Assembly (NCBI RefSeq): GCF_002860125.1
Contig: NZ_PGVA01000028.1
Span: forward strand, 1-64,000
From: Bacillus canaveralius
GTDB taxonomy: Bacteria; Bacillota; Bacilli; Bacillales; Cytobacillaceae
Direction of reading: 5' to 3'
Length of the DNA: 64,000 nucleotides
Shown here: piece by piece, positions 44,526-51,144 of the stretch
How the letters are laid out: every line of letters begins with the position of its first letter
Position numbering within the stretch: the stretch's first letter is position 1
The notes under the pieces: model-generated
What the model was told of the DNA's origin: nothing
Databases searched by the model: none
What the model saw: the letters and a program-made list of their open reading frames with translations, nothing else
Made by a program: the position numbers and the translations under genes

Positions 44526-45200
44526 ATGAGCATCATTAGTTTGAAGGATATCCAGGTTGTTTATAATAGCTTTCACCCGGTTTATGCTCTTCAGGATGTT
44601 TCTTTATCGATTGAAAAAGGTGAATGGATCACGATATTAGGTCCATCAGGTTCGGGGAAAACAATCTTGCTGAATGTAATCGGGGGAATGGAGCGTTCTT
44701 CCATGGGAGAGGTAGAAGTAGCCGGCATGCTGTTGAATGGGCTCTCTGACGATGCGCTCCAGGATTTCCGCCGCAATAAGATAGGCTTTATTTTTCAGCA
44801 TTACCGCCTCCTTGACCAATACACGGTGGTGGAAAATGTTATGCTCCCGCAATGGCCATATCTGCCGAAAAAGGAGATTGAAAGAAGGGCAACGGAGATT
44901 TTATCACAGTTGCATATGTCCCATCGGCTTGAACATCTGCCAGGAGAGCTGTCGGGAGGGGAAAAACAGCGAACGGCGATTGCCCGGGCGATGGTCCACA
45001 ATCCTGAAATACTGTGTGATGAGCCGACAGGCAATTTGGATGGAGAAAACAGGGATAATATCCTGACATGCTTGGAAGATCTTCATTACAATGGCATGAC
45101 GATTTTAATCGTTACCCACGATGAGGAGGTTGCAAAGTACGGGGACCGGAGTTTGTTTTTGCGTGACGGGATTTTGAAAGAGAGGGTAGGGTTTGTTTGA
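44526..45200 (+). CDS. ABC transporter ATP-binding protein (LolD/MacB type)
   Basis: A 224-residue complete ATPase. Walker A GPSGSGKTILLN is at residues 38-49. The Q loop is FIFQHYRLLDQYTVVENV, the signature LSGGEKQRTAIARAM (near residue 141), Walker B ILCDEPTGNLD, and the H loop IVTHDEE. The signature and the PTGNLD block place it with the LolD/MacB/FtsE group that partners FtsX-like permeases. No such permease is next to it; only a small membrane protein follows. The AGGAGG site is strong. The partner and substrate are unknown, and the setting suggests an anaerobic or molybdenum-related role. Confidence 0.85.
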   Translation: MSIISLKDIQVVYNSFHPVYALQDVSLSIEKGEWITILGPSGSGKTILLNVIGGMERSSMGEVEVAGMLLNGLSDDALQDFRRNKIGFIFQHYRLLDQYTVVENVMLPQWPYLPKKEIERRATEILSQLHMSHRLEHLPGELSGGEKQRTAIARAMVHNPEILCDEPTGNLDGENRDNILTCLEDLHYNGMTILIVTHDEEVAKYGDRSLFLRDGILKERVGFV

Positions 45201-45201
45201 C

Positions 45202-45384
45202 ATGAATAGCTCAATGTGGGTCGTTACGCTTGTTTCGGCACTATGTTTCTTCATTCTGGTTTTACTCGCAGCGTCGATAAATATCGTTATCCTGTTAAAG
45301 AAAAACTTGGGCGATACGCTGCAGTTGCGAAGAAAAAGAGCGTTTGAAAAAGGCGCATCTCTTCCGGCTAACATGACGAAGTAG
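45202..45384 (+). CDS. Small single-helix membrane protein
   Basis: A 60-residue protein: short N-terminus (MNSSMWVV), one long hydrophobic helix (about residues 6-32, VTLVSALCFFILVLLAASIN) and a basic, hydrophilic tail with KKNLGDTLQLRRKRAFEKG. It starts one base after the ABC ATPase stop, with GAGGGTAGGG about 10 bases upstream, so it belongs to the same operon. It is far too short to be a transport channel; it might recruit the ATPase to the membrane or to a distant permease. I do not recognise the family. Confidence 0.65.
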   Translation: MNSSMWVVTLVSALCFFILVLLAASINIVILLKKNLGDTLQLRRKRAFEKGASLPANMTK

Positions 45385-45410
45385 ATAAATAACAATAGGT
45401 AGCTTGTAGA

Positions 45411-45442
45411 CAAAAACCTTGCCGGCTTGAGTCCGGCAAGGT
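45411..45442 (-). terminator. Terminator of ric
   Basis: CCTTGCCGG (45417-45425) pairs with CCGGCAAGG (45433-45441). The T run lies on the minus strand, after the stop of ric. It may also slow transcription from the plus strand. Confidence 0.8.
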
Positions 45443-45460
45443 AGTCAGGAAAGTCATCTA

Positions 45461-46165
45461 TTAATTTGCCGTCAGATAGCGCGGGAACAGAATATTATTT
45501 TCAAGATGGACATGCATGAATGTTTGCTCTTCCAGCATTTCGAGACGTTTATAGACTAAACGGTAGGTTCCGCACGCATCAAGAGGCGGCGTGAAATCGG
45601 AAGTGATCTCGCGCAGTTCCTTTAAAATTGCGCCTGCATGATCATGTTCTTTTTCAAGCTGTCTAATTTCCTCCAAAATCCGGGTGCGCTCTGCTTCAGG
45701 GGCTGTTTCAAGCTTTAGCAATAATGGGAAAATGCTTTCTTCTTCTTTTGTTGTATGCTCAAGCAGCTCTTTCTTTAATTCATAATAAAGCTCATATACT
45801 TTCAGGAGTTCCGGGCGGCGGTCGCCATGAACCCTGGACACTTTCGTTACATACGGACTGAGCTGTGACAATTCCTCTTCCAATGGGCGATGGAATTTTT
45901 CTTTGATTTGCTCAATCAGTTCAGCGGAGCTCGAAGCCATCCACGTTTTTATATCTGTCGGCTCATTCCCGCTCTTTTGATAAACCTCATGCAATTCCGC
46001 CATTAAAGAATCCACGTCGATATTGCGCTGCGCTGCAGCATCGGTAAGGGGGATATTGCCTCCGCAGCAAAAGTCAATTCGATGGCGTTTAAAAATATCG
46101 CTGGATTTAGGCAGCTCATTTACAATATCTTTTACAAGTGATGTTGCTGAAAATGGCAAACTCAT
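45461..46165 (-). CDS. ric: Iron-sulfur cluster repair di-iron protein (Ric/ScdA/YtfE)
   Basis: A 234-residue protein that repairs iron-sulfur clusters damaged by nitric oxide or peroxide. The N-terminal ScdA domain carries RIDFCCGGN (Cys33-Cys34). The C-terminal hemerythrin-like di-iron domain has the expected His and Glu ligands: VSRVHGDRRPE, LLEHTTKEEESIFP, EKEHDHAG and FMHVHLENNILFPRY. AGGAGG is 7 bases before the ATG. It lies beside molybdenum cofactor and Fnr genes and has an FNR-type site upstream, consistent with defence against NO made during nitrate respiration. Confidence 0.92.
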   Translation of the reverse strand: MSLPFSATSLVKDIVNELPKSSDIFKRHRIDFCCGGNIPLTDAAAQRNIDVDSLMAELHEVYQKSGNEPTDIKTWMASSSAELIEQIKEKFHRPLEEELSQLSPYVTKVSRVHGDRRPELLKVYELYYELKKELLEHTTKEEESIFPLLLKLETAPEAERTRILEEIRQLEKEHDHAGAILKELREITSDFTPPLDACGTYRLVYKRLEMLEEQTFMHVHLENNILFPRYLTAN

Positions 46166-46209
46166 TATGCTTCCTCCTTAAAATCATTAAATGTTTTGAT
46201 CACACCTTA

Positions 46210-46252
46210 ACAATAAAGGATTATGATTGGTTTGAAGGTGACGCATATCACA
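46210..46252 (-). promoter_or_regulatory. FNR-type promoter of ric
   Basis: GGTGA-CGCATA-TCACA (46237-46252) matches the FNR palindrome except for the first base. On the minus strand a TATTGT -10 (46215 to 46210) begins exactly 29.5 bp from the centre. The predicted start site lies about 38 bp before the coding start. Confidence 0.55.
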
Positions 46253-46276
46253 CTTAGCGATTTTTTTCTGTTTCTA

Positions 46277-46305
46277 CTCCGTAAAGCTTGAAAACGGAGC
46301 TTTTT
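46277..46305 (+). terminator. Terminator-like hairpin in the ric/moeA space
   Basis: CTCCGT (46277-46282) pairs with ACGGAG (46294-46299), then C and five T. No plus-strand gene is known just upstream. It may block read-through of antisense transcripts into moeA, or end a small RNA not recognisable here. Confidence 0.4.
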
Positions 46306-46349
46306 AATGAATGAAGTGGCAAAACAGAAGCATTTATTCCGAAAACTGC

Positions 46350-46393
46350 TGTGATGTTTGTCATGATCTCCTGTTTCGTATACCCTATATAAT
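46350..46393 (+). promoter_or_regulatory. FNR-type promoter of moeA
   Basis: TGTGA-TGTTTG-TCATG (46350-46365) has a perfect left half-site and three of five bases in the right one. The centre is 30.5 bp before a perfect TATAAT (46388-46393), and no -35 hexamer is evident. The coding start is 57 bp further. Confidence 0.45.
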
Positions 46394-46449
46394 AAAGAGG
46401 CAAAAAAGAACGTTAATTTGCCGTTGTAAGTGCAGGTAGGAGCTGATGA

Positions 46450-47718
46450 ATGATGGTTGAAAGAAGAAAACCGATTTCTATCGGGGAAGCAGTAAAGAGA
46501 GTGATGAACTATGCGAAGAATGGAAAGACAGAATACATATCGATTACGAATAGCTATGGCCGCTATCTTTCTGAAGATATAATCGCAACCCATGACGTAC
46601 CTCATTTTGACCGGGCCCCATATGATGGGTTTGCGGTTCGCTCCATCGACACAGTCGGAGCTTCCCAAGAAAACCAGGTCGAATTTGAAGTGATTGATCA
46701 TATTGGTGCCGGTTTGATCACATCCAAAAATGTCGGGCCGTTTCAGTGCGTCCGCATTATGACCGGAGCACAAATGCCGGAACAGTGCGATGCTGTTGTA
46801 ATGCTCGAATTGGCAAAAGAGATGGAGCGTGATGGCAAAAATTATATGGCTGTTAAACGCGCATCGAAAAACGGTGAAAATGTCTCTTTCCGGGGCGAAG
46901 ATGCGAAAGAAGGAGACGTTCTTGTTAAAAAAGGAACGTTTATCAATCCGGGCATCCAGGCTGTGCTCGCAACTTTTGGATACGCACAAGTTCCGGTCGC
47001 GCAAAAGCCGGTCGTTGGCCTGTTCGCAACCGGAACAGAGCTCCTTGAAGTGGAGGAGCCGTTATCACCTGGTAAAATTCGCAACAGCAATTCGCATATG
47101 ATTTCGGCCCAGATTGAGCGGGCAGGAGCAGAAGTTCATTATTTTGGCAAGCTGCCGGATGATTTTGATATTTGTTTTGAGGCTGTAAAAAATGCGTTGG
47201 ATAAGGTTGATATGCTTGTCACAACTGGCGGTGTATCGGTAGGGGACTTCGATTATTTGCCGGACATTTACGAAAAATTGCAGGCAGAAGTGTTATTCAA
47301 TAAAGTCGGCATGAGGCCGGGCAGCGTGACGACCGTTGCCCAATATCAAGGAAAGCTCCTGTTTGGTCTTTCCGGAAATCCTTCCGCCTGCTATGTCGGA
47401 TTCGAATTGTTTACAAGGCCAGTGATCCGTACACTGCTGTTCTCAGAAAAACCGCATTTACGTAAAGAACAAGCGATTCTTACCGCTAATTTTCCAAAAG
47501 CCAATCCGTTTGCACGTTTTGTCAGGAGCGCCCTTGATTTTCAGGATGGCAGGCTGACTGCCTCTCCAAGCGGTGTTGATAAATCAAACATCGTCATGAG
47601 CCTTGCCGGCGCAGACTCGTTGATGATTTTACCTGGAGGCACAAGGGGATTTGCAGCGGGGGATGAAGTAGAACTGTTGTTGCTTGAAGACCAAACCGGC
47701 AGCGAGTGGCCATGGTAA
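46450..47718 (+). CDS. moeA: Molybdopterin molybdotransferase MoeA
   Basis: MoeA inserts molybdate into adenylated molybdopterin. The 422 residues show the full family order: MISIGEA-like start (KPISIGEAVKRV), HFDRAPYDGFAVRS near residue 54, GAQMPEQCDAVVMLE near residue 107, the MoCF domain with ATGTELLEVEEPLSPGKIRNSN, then TTGGVSVGDFDYLPD and LFGLSGNPSACYVGFELF near residue 305. TAGGAG lies 7 bases before the ATG. It overlaps mobB by a few bases. An FNR-like site upstream suggests anaerobic expression with nitrate reductase maturation. Confidence 0.95.
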   Translation: MMVERRKPISIGEAVKRVMNYAKNGKTEYISITNSYGRYLSEDIIATHDVPHFDRAPYDGFAVRSIDTVGASQENQVEFEVIDHIGAGLITSKNVGPFQCVRIMTGAQMPEQCDAVVMLELAKEMERDGKNYMAVKRASKNGENVSFRGEDAKEGDVLVKKGTFINPGIQAVLATFGYAQVPVAQKPVVGLFATGTELLEVEEPLSPGKIRNSNSHMISAQIERAGAEVHYFGKLPDDFDICFEAVKNALDKVDMLVTTGGVSVGDFDYLPDIYEKLQAEVLFNKVGMRPGSVTTVAQYQGKLLFGLSGNPSACYVGFELFTRPVIRTLLFSEKPHLRKEQAILTANFPKANPFARFVRSALDFQDGRLTASPSGVDKSNIVMSLAGADSLMILPGGTRGFAAGDEVELLLLEDQTGSEWPW

Positions 47719-48239
47719 AACCTGTTGTATTCCAGGCTTGCGGTTTTCAAAACAGCGGCAAGACATTGCTGGTGACGAACTTGCTTTCAAGCCTGTCCAA
47801 AAGCGGTTTTACGACGGTGACGATTAAACACCATGGCCATGGCGGAAAACCGGATCTTCCAGTCGAAAAAGACTCAAGCCGCCACATAACGGCTGGCGCG
47901 GCTGCTACTCTCGTTGAAGGTGATGGCAGAGTCATCATTCATGGGGAAAATGCCAGTTGGCCGCTTTCTAAAAAGATACAATTCATGTCTTTATTTGAGC
48001 CGGACTTTATCATTGTCGAAGGGCATAAGCACGAAAATTATCCAAAGGCGATTTTAATAAGAACAGAGGAGGACCTTTTCCTCCTCAAACAGCTGCAGGA
48101 GGTTAAGGTAATCCTTTTTCATGAAGAGCTTGAAGGGCATAGCGAATTGGCAGGTTTAACTATTCCTTGTTTCCCGGCGCGTGGACATGAAGGAGTGCAA
48201 TGGATTACCCGATTTTTAAAGGAAAACGCGCACAGCTAG
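47712..48239 (+). CDS. mobB: Molybdopterin-guanine dinucleotide biosynthesis protein MobB
   Basis: A 175-residue P-loop GTPase that assists attachment of GMP to molybdenum cofactor. Walker A is GFQNSGKTLL at about residues 11-20. The central block TIKHHGHGGKPDLPVEKDSSRH with its histidines near residue 40 is typical, as is FEPDFIIVEGHKHENYPKAIL near residue 100. The ATG at 47712 lies inside the moeA coding end; an in-frame GTG two codons earlier is an alternative. There is no separate ribosome-binding site, so translation is probably coupled to moeA. mobA is not in the window. Confidence 0.92.
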   Translation: MVKPVVFQACGFQNSGKTLLVTNLLSSLSKSGFTTVTIKHHGHGGKPDLPVEKDSSRHITAGAAATLVEGDGRVIIHGENASWPLSKKIQFMSLFEPDFIIVEGHKHENYPKAILIRTEEDLFLLKQLQEVKVILFHEELEGHSELAGLTIPCFPARGHEGVQWITRFLKENAHS

Positions 48240-48256
48240 TATGAGCATTTGTAATT

Positions 48257-48277
48257 GGGTCCATTGGGCCCTTTTTT
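48257..48277 (+). terminator. Terminator after moeA-mobB
   Basis: GGGTCC (48257-48262) pairs with GGGCCC (48266-48271, one G-U pair), followed by six T. Confidence 0.75.
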
Positions 48278-48328
48278 ATGGGAATGAAACAGAAAAACAT
48301 GCAAAAATCGAAAAATAACTTGATATTT

Positions 48329-48371
48329 TGTGATTAGTTTCACTTATTACATGCCGAAAATTCTATACAGT
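48329..48371 (+). promoter_or_regulatory. FNR-type promoter of the ywiC-like gene
   Basis: TGTGA-TTAGTT-TCACT (48329-48344) is an FNR palindrome as good as the one at 40936. Possible -10 elements are TATACA (48364-48369) or TACAGT (48366-48371), the latter at the exact 29.5-bp distance. The coding start is 31 bp downstream. Confidence 0.65.
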
Positions 48372-48401
48372 TAAAGTAGTATAGGTATAGGAGAGATCAT
48401 T

Positions 48402-49118
48402 ATGAAGTTATTTTTGCCAAAACAGCACGGAGCCTGGGCGATGCTGATCATTCCTTTTTGGCTGAGTGCAGCGGCTGCGGGAATTCAATGGGAACACATT
48501 CCTTTTTTCTTTGGCTGGCTCCTTTTATATTTAGCGACATACCCAATGCTCTTATTATTCAAAAAAAAGAAAGTAAATTTCTATACAAAGTGGACATTCA
48601 TTTATCTCGTCCCTGCTTTAATTCTGCTAGCGATTCCTTTATGGGCAAGGCCATCACTAGTGATTTTCGGTCTGTTGATGATTCCACTCTTCTTTATTAA
48701 CATTTATTTCTCAGGCAAGAATCAAGACCGGGCTCTATTAAACGACTTCAGCGCTATCTTTGTATTTGCGATTGCCGGGCTTGCGAGCGGGTATTTAAGC
48801 GCCGGAATGATTTCAGAGGACTTGGTTTTGATTTTTGTAGGATCGGTTTTGTTCTTTGCAGGGAGTACGTTTTATGTGAAAACAATGATCAGGGAAAAGA
48901 AAAGCCGTTTATATAAACGAATTTCCTGGACATATCATGCCCTTGTACTGCTTATCTGGCTTGTGTCCGGGCAATGGCTGATTGCGTTTGCGTTTTTGCC
49001 GAGCCTGCTGAGAGCATTTGCTTTTTATGGAAAGCCATATTCTATCAAAAAAGTTGGCATTCTCGAAATCGCCAATGCGGCTTTTTTCTTTATTGTAATG
49101 CTGATCGCAATTATTTAG
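48402..49118 (+). CDS. ywiC: YwiC-like membrane protein
   Basis: A 238-residue membrane protein with six to eight helices, beginning MKLFLPKQHGAWAMLIIPFW, the signature of the YwiC-like family. The ending GKPYSIKKVGILEIANAAFFF is also typical. In B. subtilis ywiC lies in the narK-fnr region and is expressed anaerobically. Here it lies head-to-head at its 3' end with fnr and has its own FNR box. The function is unknown. The N-terminal motif is reminiscent of prenyltransferase-like membrane proteins, but I would not claim an activity. GGAGAG precedes the ATG. Confidence 0.85.
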   Translation: MKLFLPKQHGAWAMLIIPFWLSAAAAGIQWEHIPFFFGWLLLYLATYPMLLLFKKKKVNFYTKWTFIYLVPALILLAIPLWARPSLVIFGLLMIPLFFINIYFSGKNQDRALLNDFSAIFVFAIAGLASGYLSAGMISEDLVLIFVGSVLFFAGSTFYVKTMIREKKSRLYKRISWTYHALVLLIWLVSGQWLIAFAFLPSLLRAFAFYGKPYSIKKVGILEIANAAFFFIVMLIAII

Positions 49119-49126
49119 GCAAAGAT

Positions 49127-49169
49127 AAAAAGCTTCATGGCTGGTTTCAGTTTGCCATGAAGCTTTTTT
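49127..49169. terminator. Bidirectional terminator ywiC/fnr
   Basis: A perfect 15-bp stem (49127-49141 with 49154-49168) has an A run on the left and a T run on the right. It serves both convergent genes. Confidence 0.9.
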
Positions 49170-49172
49170 CGG

Positions 49173-49865
49173 TTACTCGATATTACAAATATCAACCGGG
49201 CAGTTTTCACAATCGATTTCAAGCTTTAAATAATCGAGATCCTGAATCGTAATCAAGCTTTTATCCATGCTGATAATGTCATTTTTGCGCAGTTCGCTGA
49301 GTAGCCGGTTGACCACTTCTCTAGAGGTGCCGCAAAAGTTGGCAAGGTCCTGGTTGGTGAGGGGAACGTTGATTAAAATCCCGTTTTTTCTGGCAACTCC
49401 GTAGCTGTTTGATAAACGGATTAACGTTGAATATAAAGCGCCTTTTTTTCCATGCAGGACTAGATCGCGAAATTTTGTTTGCGTTTTGCGATGCTGTCCG
49501 CTGAGCCATCTCATGAATTCCAGCGCTGCACGGCTGTTTTCGGCTAGCTTTTCCTCGAGATCGTCTCTATAAATCACTGCCACTTCGCCGCTTTCGACTA
49601 TTTTTGCGCTCAGCATATATTTAGGTGCAGGACAAAACAAAGAAAGCTCCCCGATTAAATCTCCTTCGGAACACATTCTTAACGTCAATTCACGGCCATC
49701 GGGAACCATCTTACTGATTTGCACTTTTCCGCTTTGAATCAGGAAAAGCTCAGCGGCATTTTCCCCTTCCTGAAAAAGGAATGCCCCCTTTTCCGTTTTC
49801 CGCATATGATGCACCATTTGGAAGATCTCTGTTAATTCAGCCGAAATTTCTGACATTACCTGCAT
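49173..49865 (-). CDS. fnr: Anaerobic regulator Fnr
   Basis: A 230-residue oxygen-sensing activator that turns on nitrate respiration genes. It follows B. subtilis Fnr closely: FLFQEGENAAELFLIQSGKVQISKM, GELSLFCPAPKYMLSAKIVESGEV, WLSGQHRKTQTKFRDLVLHGKKGALYSTLIRLSNSYGV and the helix-turn-helix LTNQDLANFCGTSREVVNRLL. The C-terminal CENCPVDIC (Cys219, 222, 227) with the Asp of FRDLV should hold a [4Fe-4S] cluster. It is the better Fnr orthologue of the two in this window, given the adjacent ywiC. Its Shine-Dalgarno sequence lies within a short hairpin. Confidence 0.93.
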   Translation of the reverse strand: MQVMSEISAELTEIFQMVHHMRKTEKGAFLFQEGENAAELFLIQSGKVQISKMVPDGRELTLRMCSEGDLIGELSLFCPAPKYMLSAKIVESGEVAVIYRDDLEEKLAENSRAALEFMRWLSGQHRKTQTKFRDLVLHGKKGALYSTLIRLSNSYGVARKNGILINVPLTNQDLANFCGTSREVVNRLLSELRKNDIISMDKSLITIQDLDYLKLEIDCENCPVDICNIE

Positions 49866-49873
49866 GTTTTAAC

Positions 49874-49888
49874 CACCTTTTGAAGGTG
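49874..49888 (-). promoter_or_regulatory. Hairpin occluding the fnr ribosome-binding site
   Basis: On the minus strand CACCTT-CAA-AAGGTG forms a 6-bp hairpin whose right arm contains the AGGTGG Shine-Dalgarno sequence of fnr, 8 bases before the ATG. It could dampen translation. Confidence 0.4.
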
Positions 49889-49910
49889 CGAAACTGTCTC
49901 GCTTTTAAAT

Positions 49911-49940
49911 ATTTTAAAAATAAAAACTATTTATCGTCAA
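49911..49940 (-). promoter_or_regulatory. Possible fnr promoter
   Basis: On the minus strand TTGACG (complement 49935-49940) is 18 bp from TAAAAT (complement 49911-49916), a sigma-A type promoter about 46 bp before the start codon. No FNR palindrome was found in this region. Confidence 0.4.
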
Positions 49941-49990
49941 CTGTCTATAACATAAAAATATAAAACAGTTTAAAAATTTAGTTTTTACGG

Positions 49991-50072
49991 TTGCTTTCTT
50001 GAAAGTAAATTCTTATAATAAGAGAAACATATTTTTCATAAATATAAGTTTTTATGATTAAATATACATTTT
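49991..50072 (+). promoter_or_regulatory. arg operon promoter and candidate ArgR/AhrC boxes
   Basis: TTGCTT (49991-49996) is 17 bp from a perfect TATAAT (50014-50019). Downstream, the AT-rich stretch to 50072 contains ATG-N10-CAT (50054-50069) and a CATAAATATAAG block, both resembling ARG boxes bound by AhrC/ArgR. That position suits repression by arginine. The match to the operator consensus is only approximate. Confidence 0.45.
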
Positions 50073-50089
50073 TCTTGAGGGGGAAATGC

Positions 50090-51124
50090 ATGAACGTTTC
50101 TATTATCGGAACAACCGGGTATGGTGGTGCTGAATTATTAAGGATTTTGCATTCTCACCCTGTATACAATATACAATCAATTCATTCAACAAGAGAAGAG
50201 CTTCCGATCAGTGAAGAATATCCGCACTTAACAGATATCCTAGATCATCGGCTTGAAAAAATTGATCCCGATAAAATCGCTGAACATTCCGAGCTTGTCT
50301 TTTTGGCTACTCCATCAGGAGTTTCCGGCAAGCTTACCGAGGCTTTTGCGGACTCGGACATTCAAATTGTTGATTTATCAGGGGATTTGCGCTTAAAACA
50401 AAGCGGCGTCTATAAAAAATGGTATGGACATAATGCGGTCGATCCGAAAATCATTAATGAGGCTGTGTACGGATTATCAGAGTGGAACAGTCAGGATGTA
50501 GCCCGGGCAAGGATACTGTCCAATCCCGGCTGCTATCCGACAGCTGCTTTACTTGGGCTGGCTCCTGTCGCGATGAATAAATTGATCGATCCCGCCATGA
50601 TTATTATCGATGCAAAGTCAGGAGCTTCTGGGGCGGGGCGCGCAGCTTCAAAAGGAAGCAACTTTTCAGAAGTAAACGAAAATATAAAAATTTATAAAGT
50701 TAATCAGCACCAGCATATCCCGGAAATTGAACAGCAATTAAATGTGTGGAATGAAGCGATTGGCAACATCACGTTCAGCACGCATTTACTGCCGATCACA
50801 AGGGGAATTATGGCAACGATGTATGTTAAACTGCTCCAACCTGTTTCGACAGAGGAAATAACTGATTTATACAGGGAAATGTATAAAAATCATCCATTTG
50901 TCAGAATCCGGCCAGTTGGTACTTATCCGTCGATCAAAGAGGTTGCCGGCTCCAATTATTGTGATATTGGCTTGAATTCGGATGAAAGAACAGGCAGGCT
51001 GACGATTGTGTCGGTGATTGATAATTTAGTGAAAGGGGCGGCCGGGCAGGCTGTCCAAAATGCAAACATCATGAATGGACTTGATGAAAAAGCCGGTTTA
51101 GAATTTGTACCATTTTATCCGTAA
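50090..51124 (+). CDS. argC: N-acetyl-gamma-glutamyl-phosphate reductase ArgC
   Basis: Reduces N-acetylglutamyl phosphate to the semialdehyde in arginine synthesis. From the ATG at 50090 (GAGGGGG 6 bases upstream) the protein has 344 residues, as in B. subtilis. The NADP-binding start is MNVSIIGTTGYGGAELLRIL. The catalytic Cys is in SNPGCYPTA near residue 148, and HQHIPEIEQ carries the active-site His. An in-frame ATG 12 codons upstream would start in the operator region and lacks a ribosome-binding site. First gene of argCJBD-carAB-argF. Confidence 0.95.
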   Translation: MNVSIIGTTGYGGAELLRILHSHPVYNIQSIHSTREELPISEEYPHLTDILDHRLEKIDPDKIAEHSELVFLATPSGVSGKLTEAFADSDIQIVDLSGDLRLKQSGVYKKWYGHNAVDPKIINEAVYGLSEWNSQDVARARILSNPGCYPTAALLGLAPVAMNKLIDPAMIIIDAKSGASGAGRAASKGSNFSEVNENIKIYKVNQHQHIPEIEQQLNVWNEAIGNITFSTHLLPITRGIMATMYVKLLQPVSTEEITDLYREMYKNHPFVRIRPVGTYPSIKEVAGSNYCDIGLNSDERTGRLTIVSVIDNLVKGAAGQAVQNANIMNGLDEKAGLEFVPFYP

Positions 51125-51144
51125 CAAAGGGAGGCTAGAATATT

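Noticed and set aside
46207-47004. 265-codon minus-strand open frame over moeA
   Set aside because: It lies antisense to the start of moeA, has no recognisable domain and no ribosome-binding site, and its residue pattern is that of a codon shadow.
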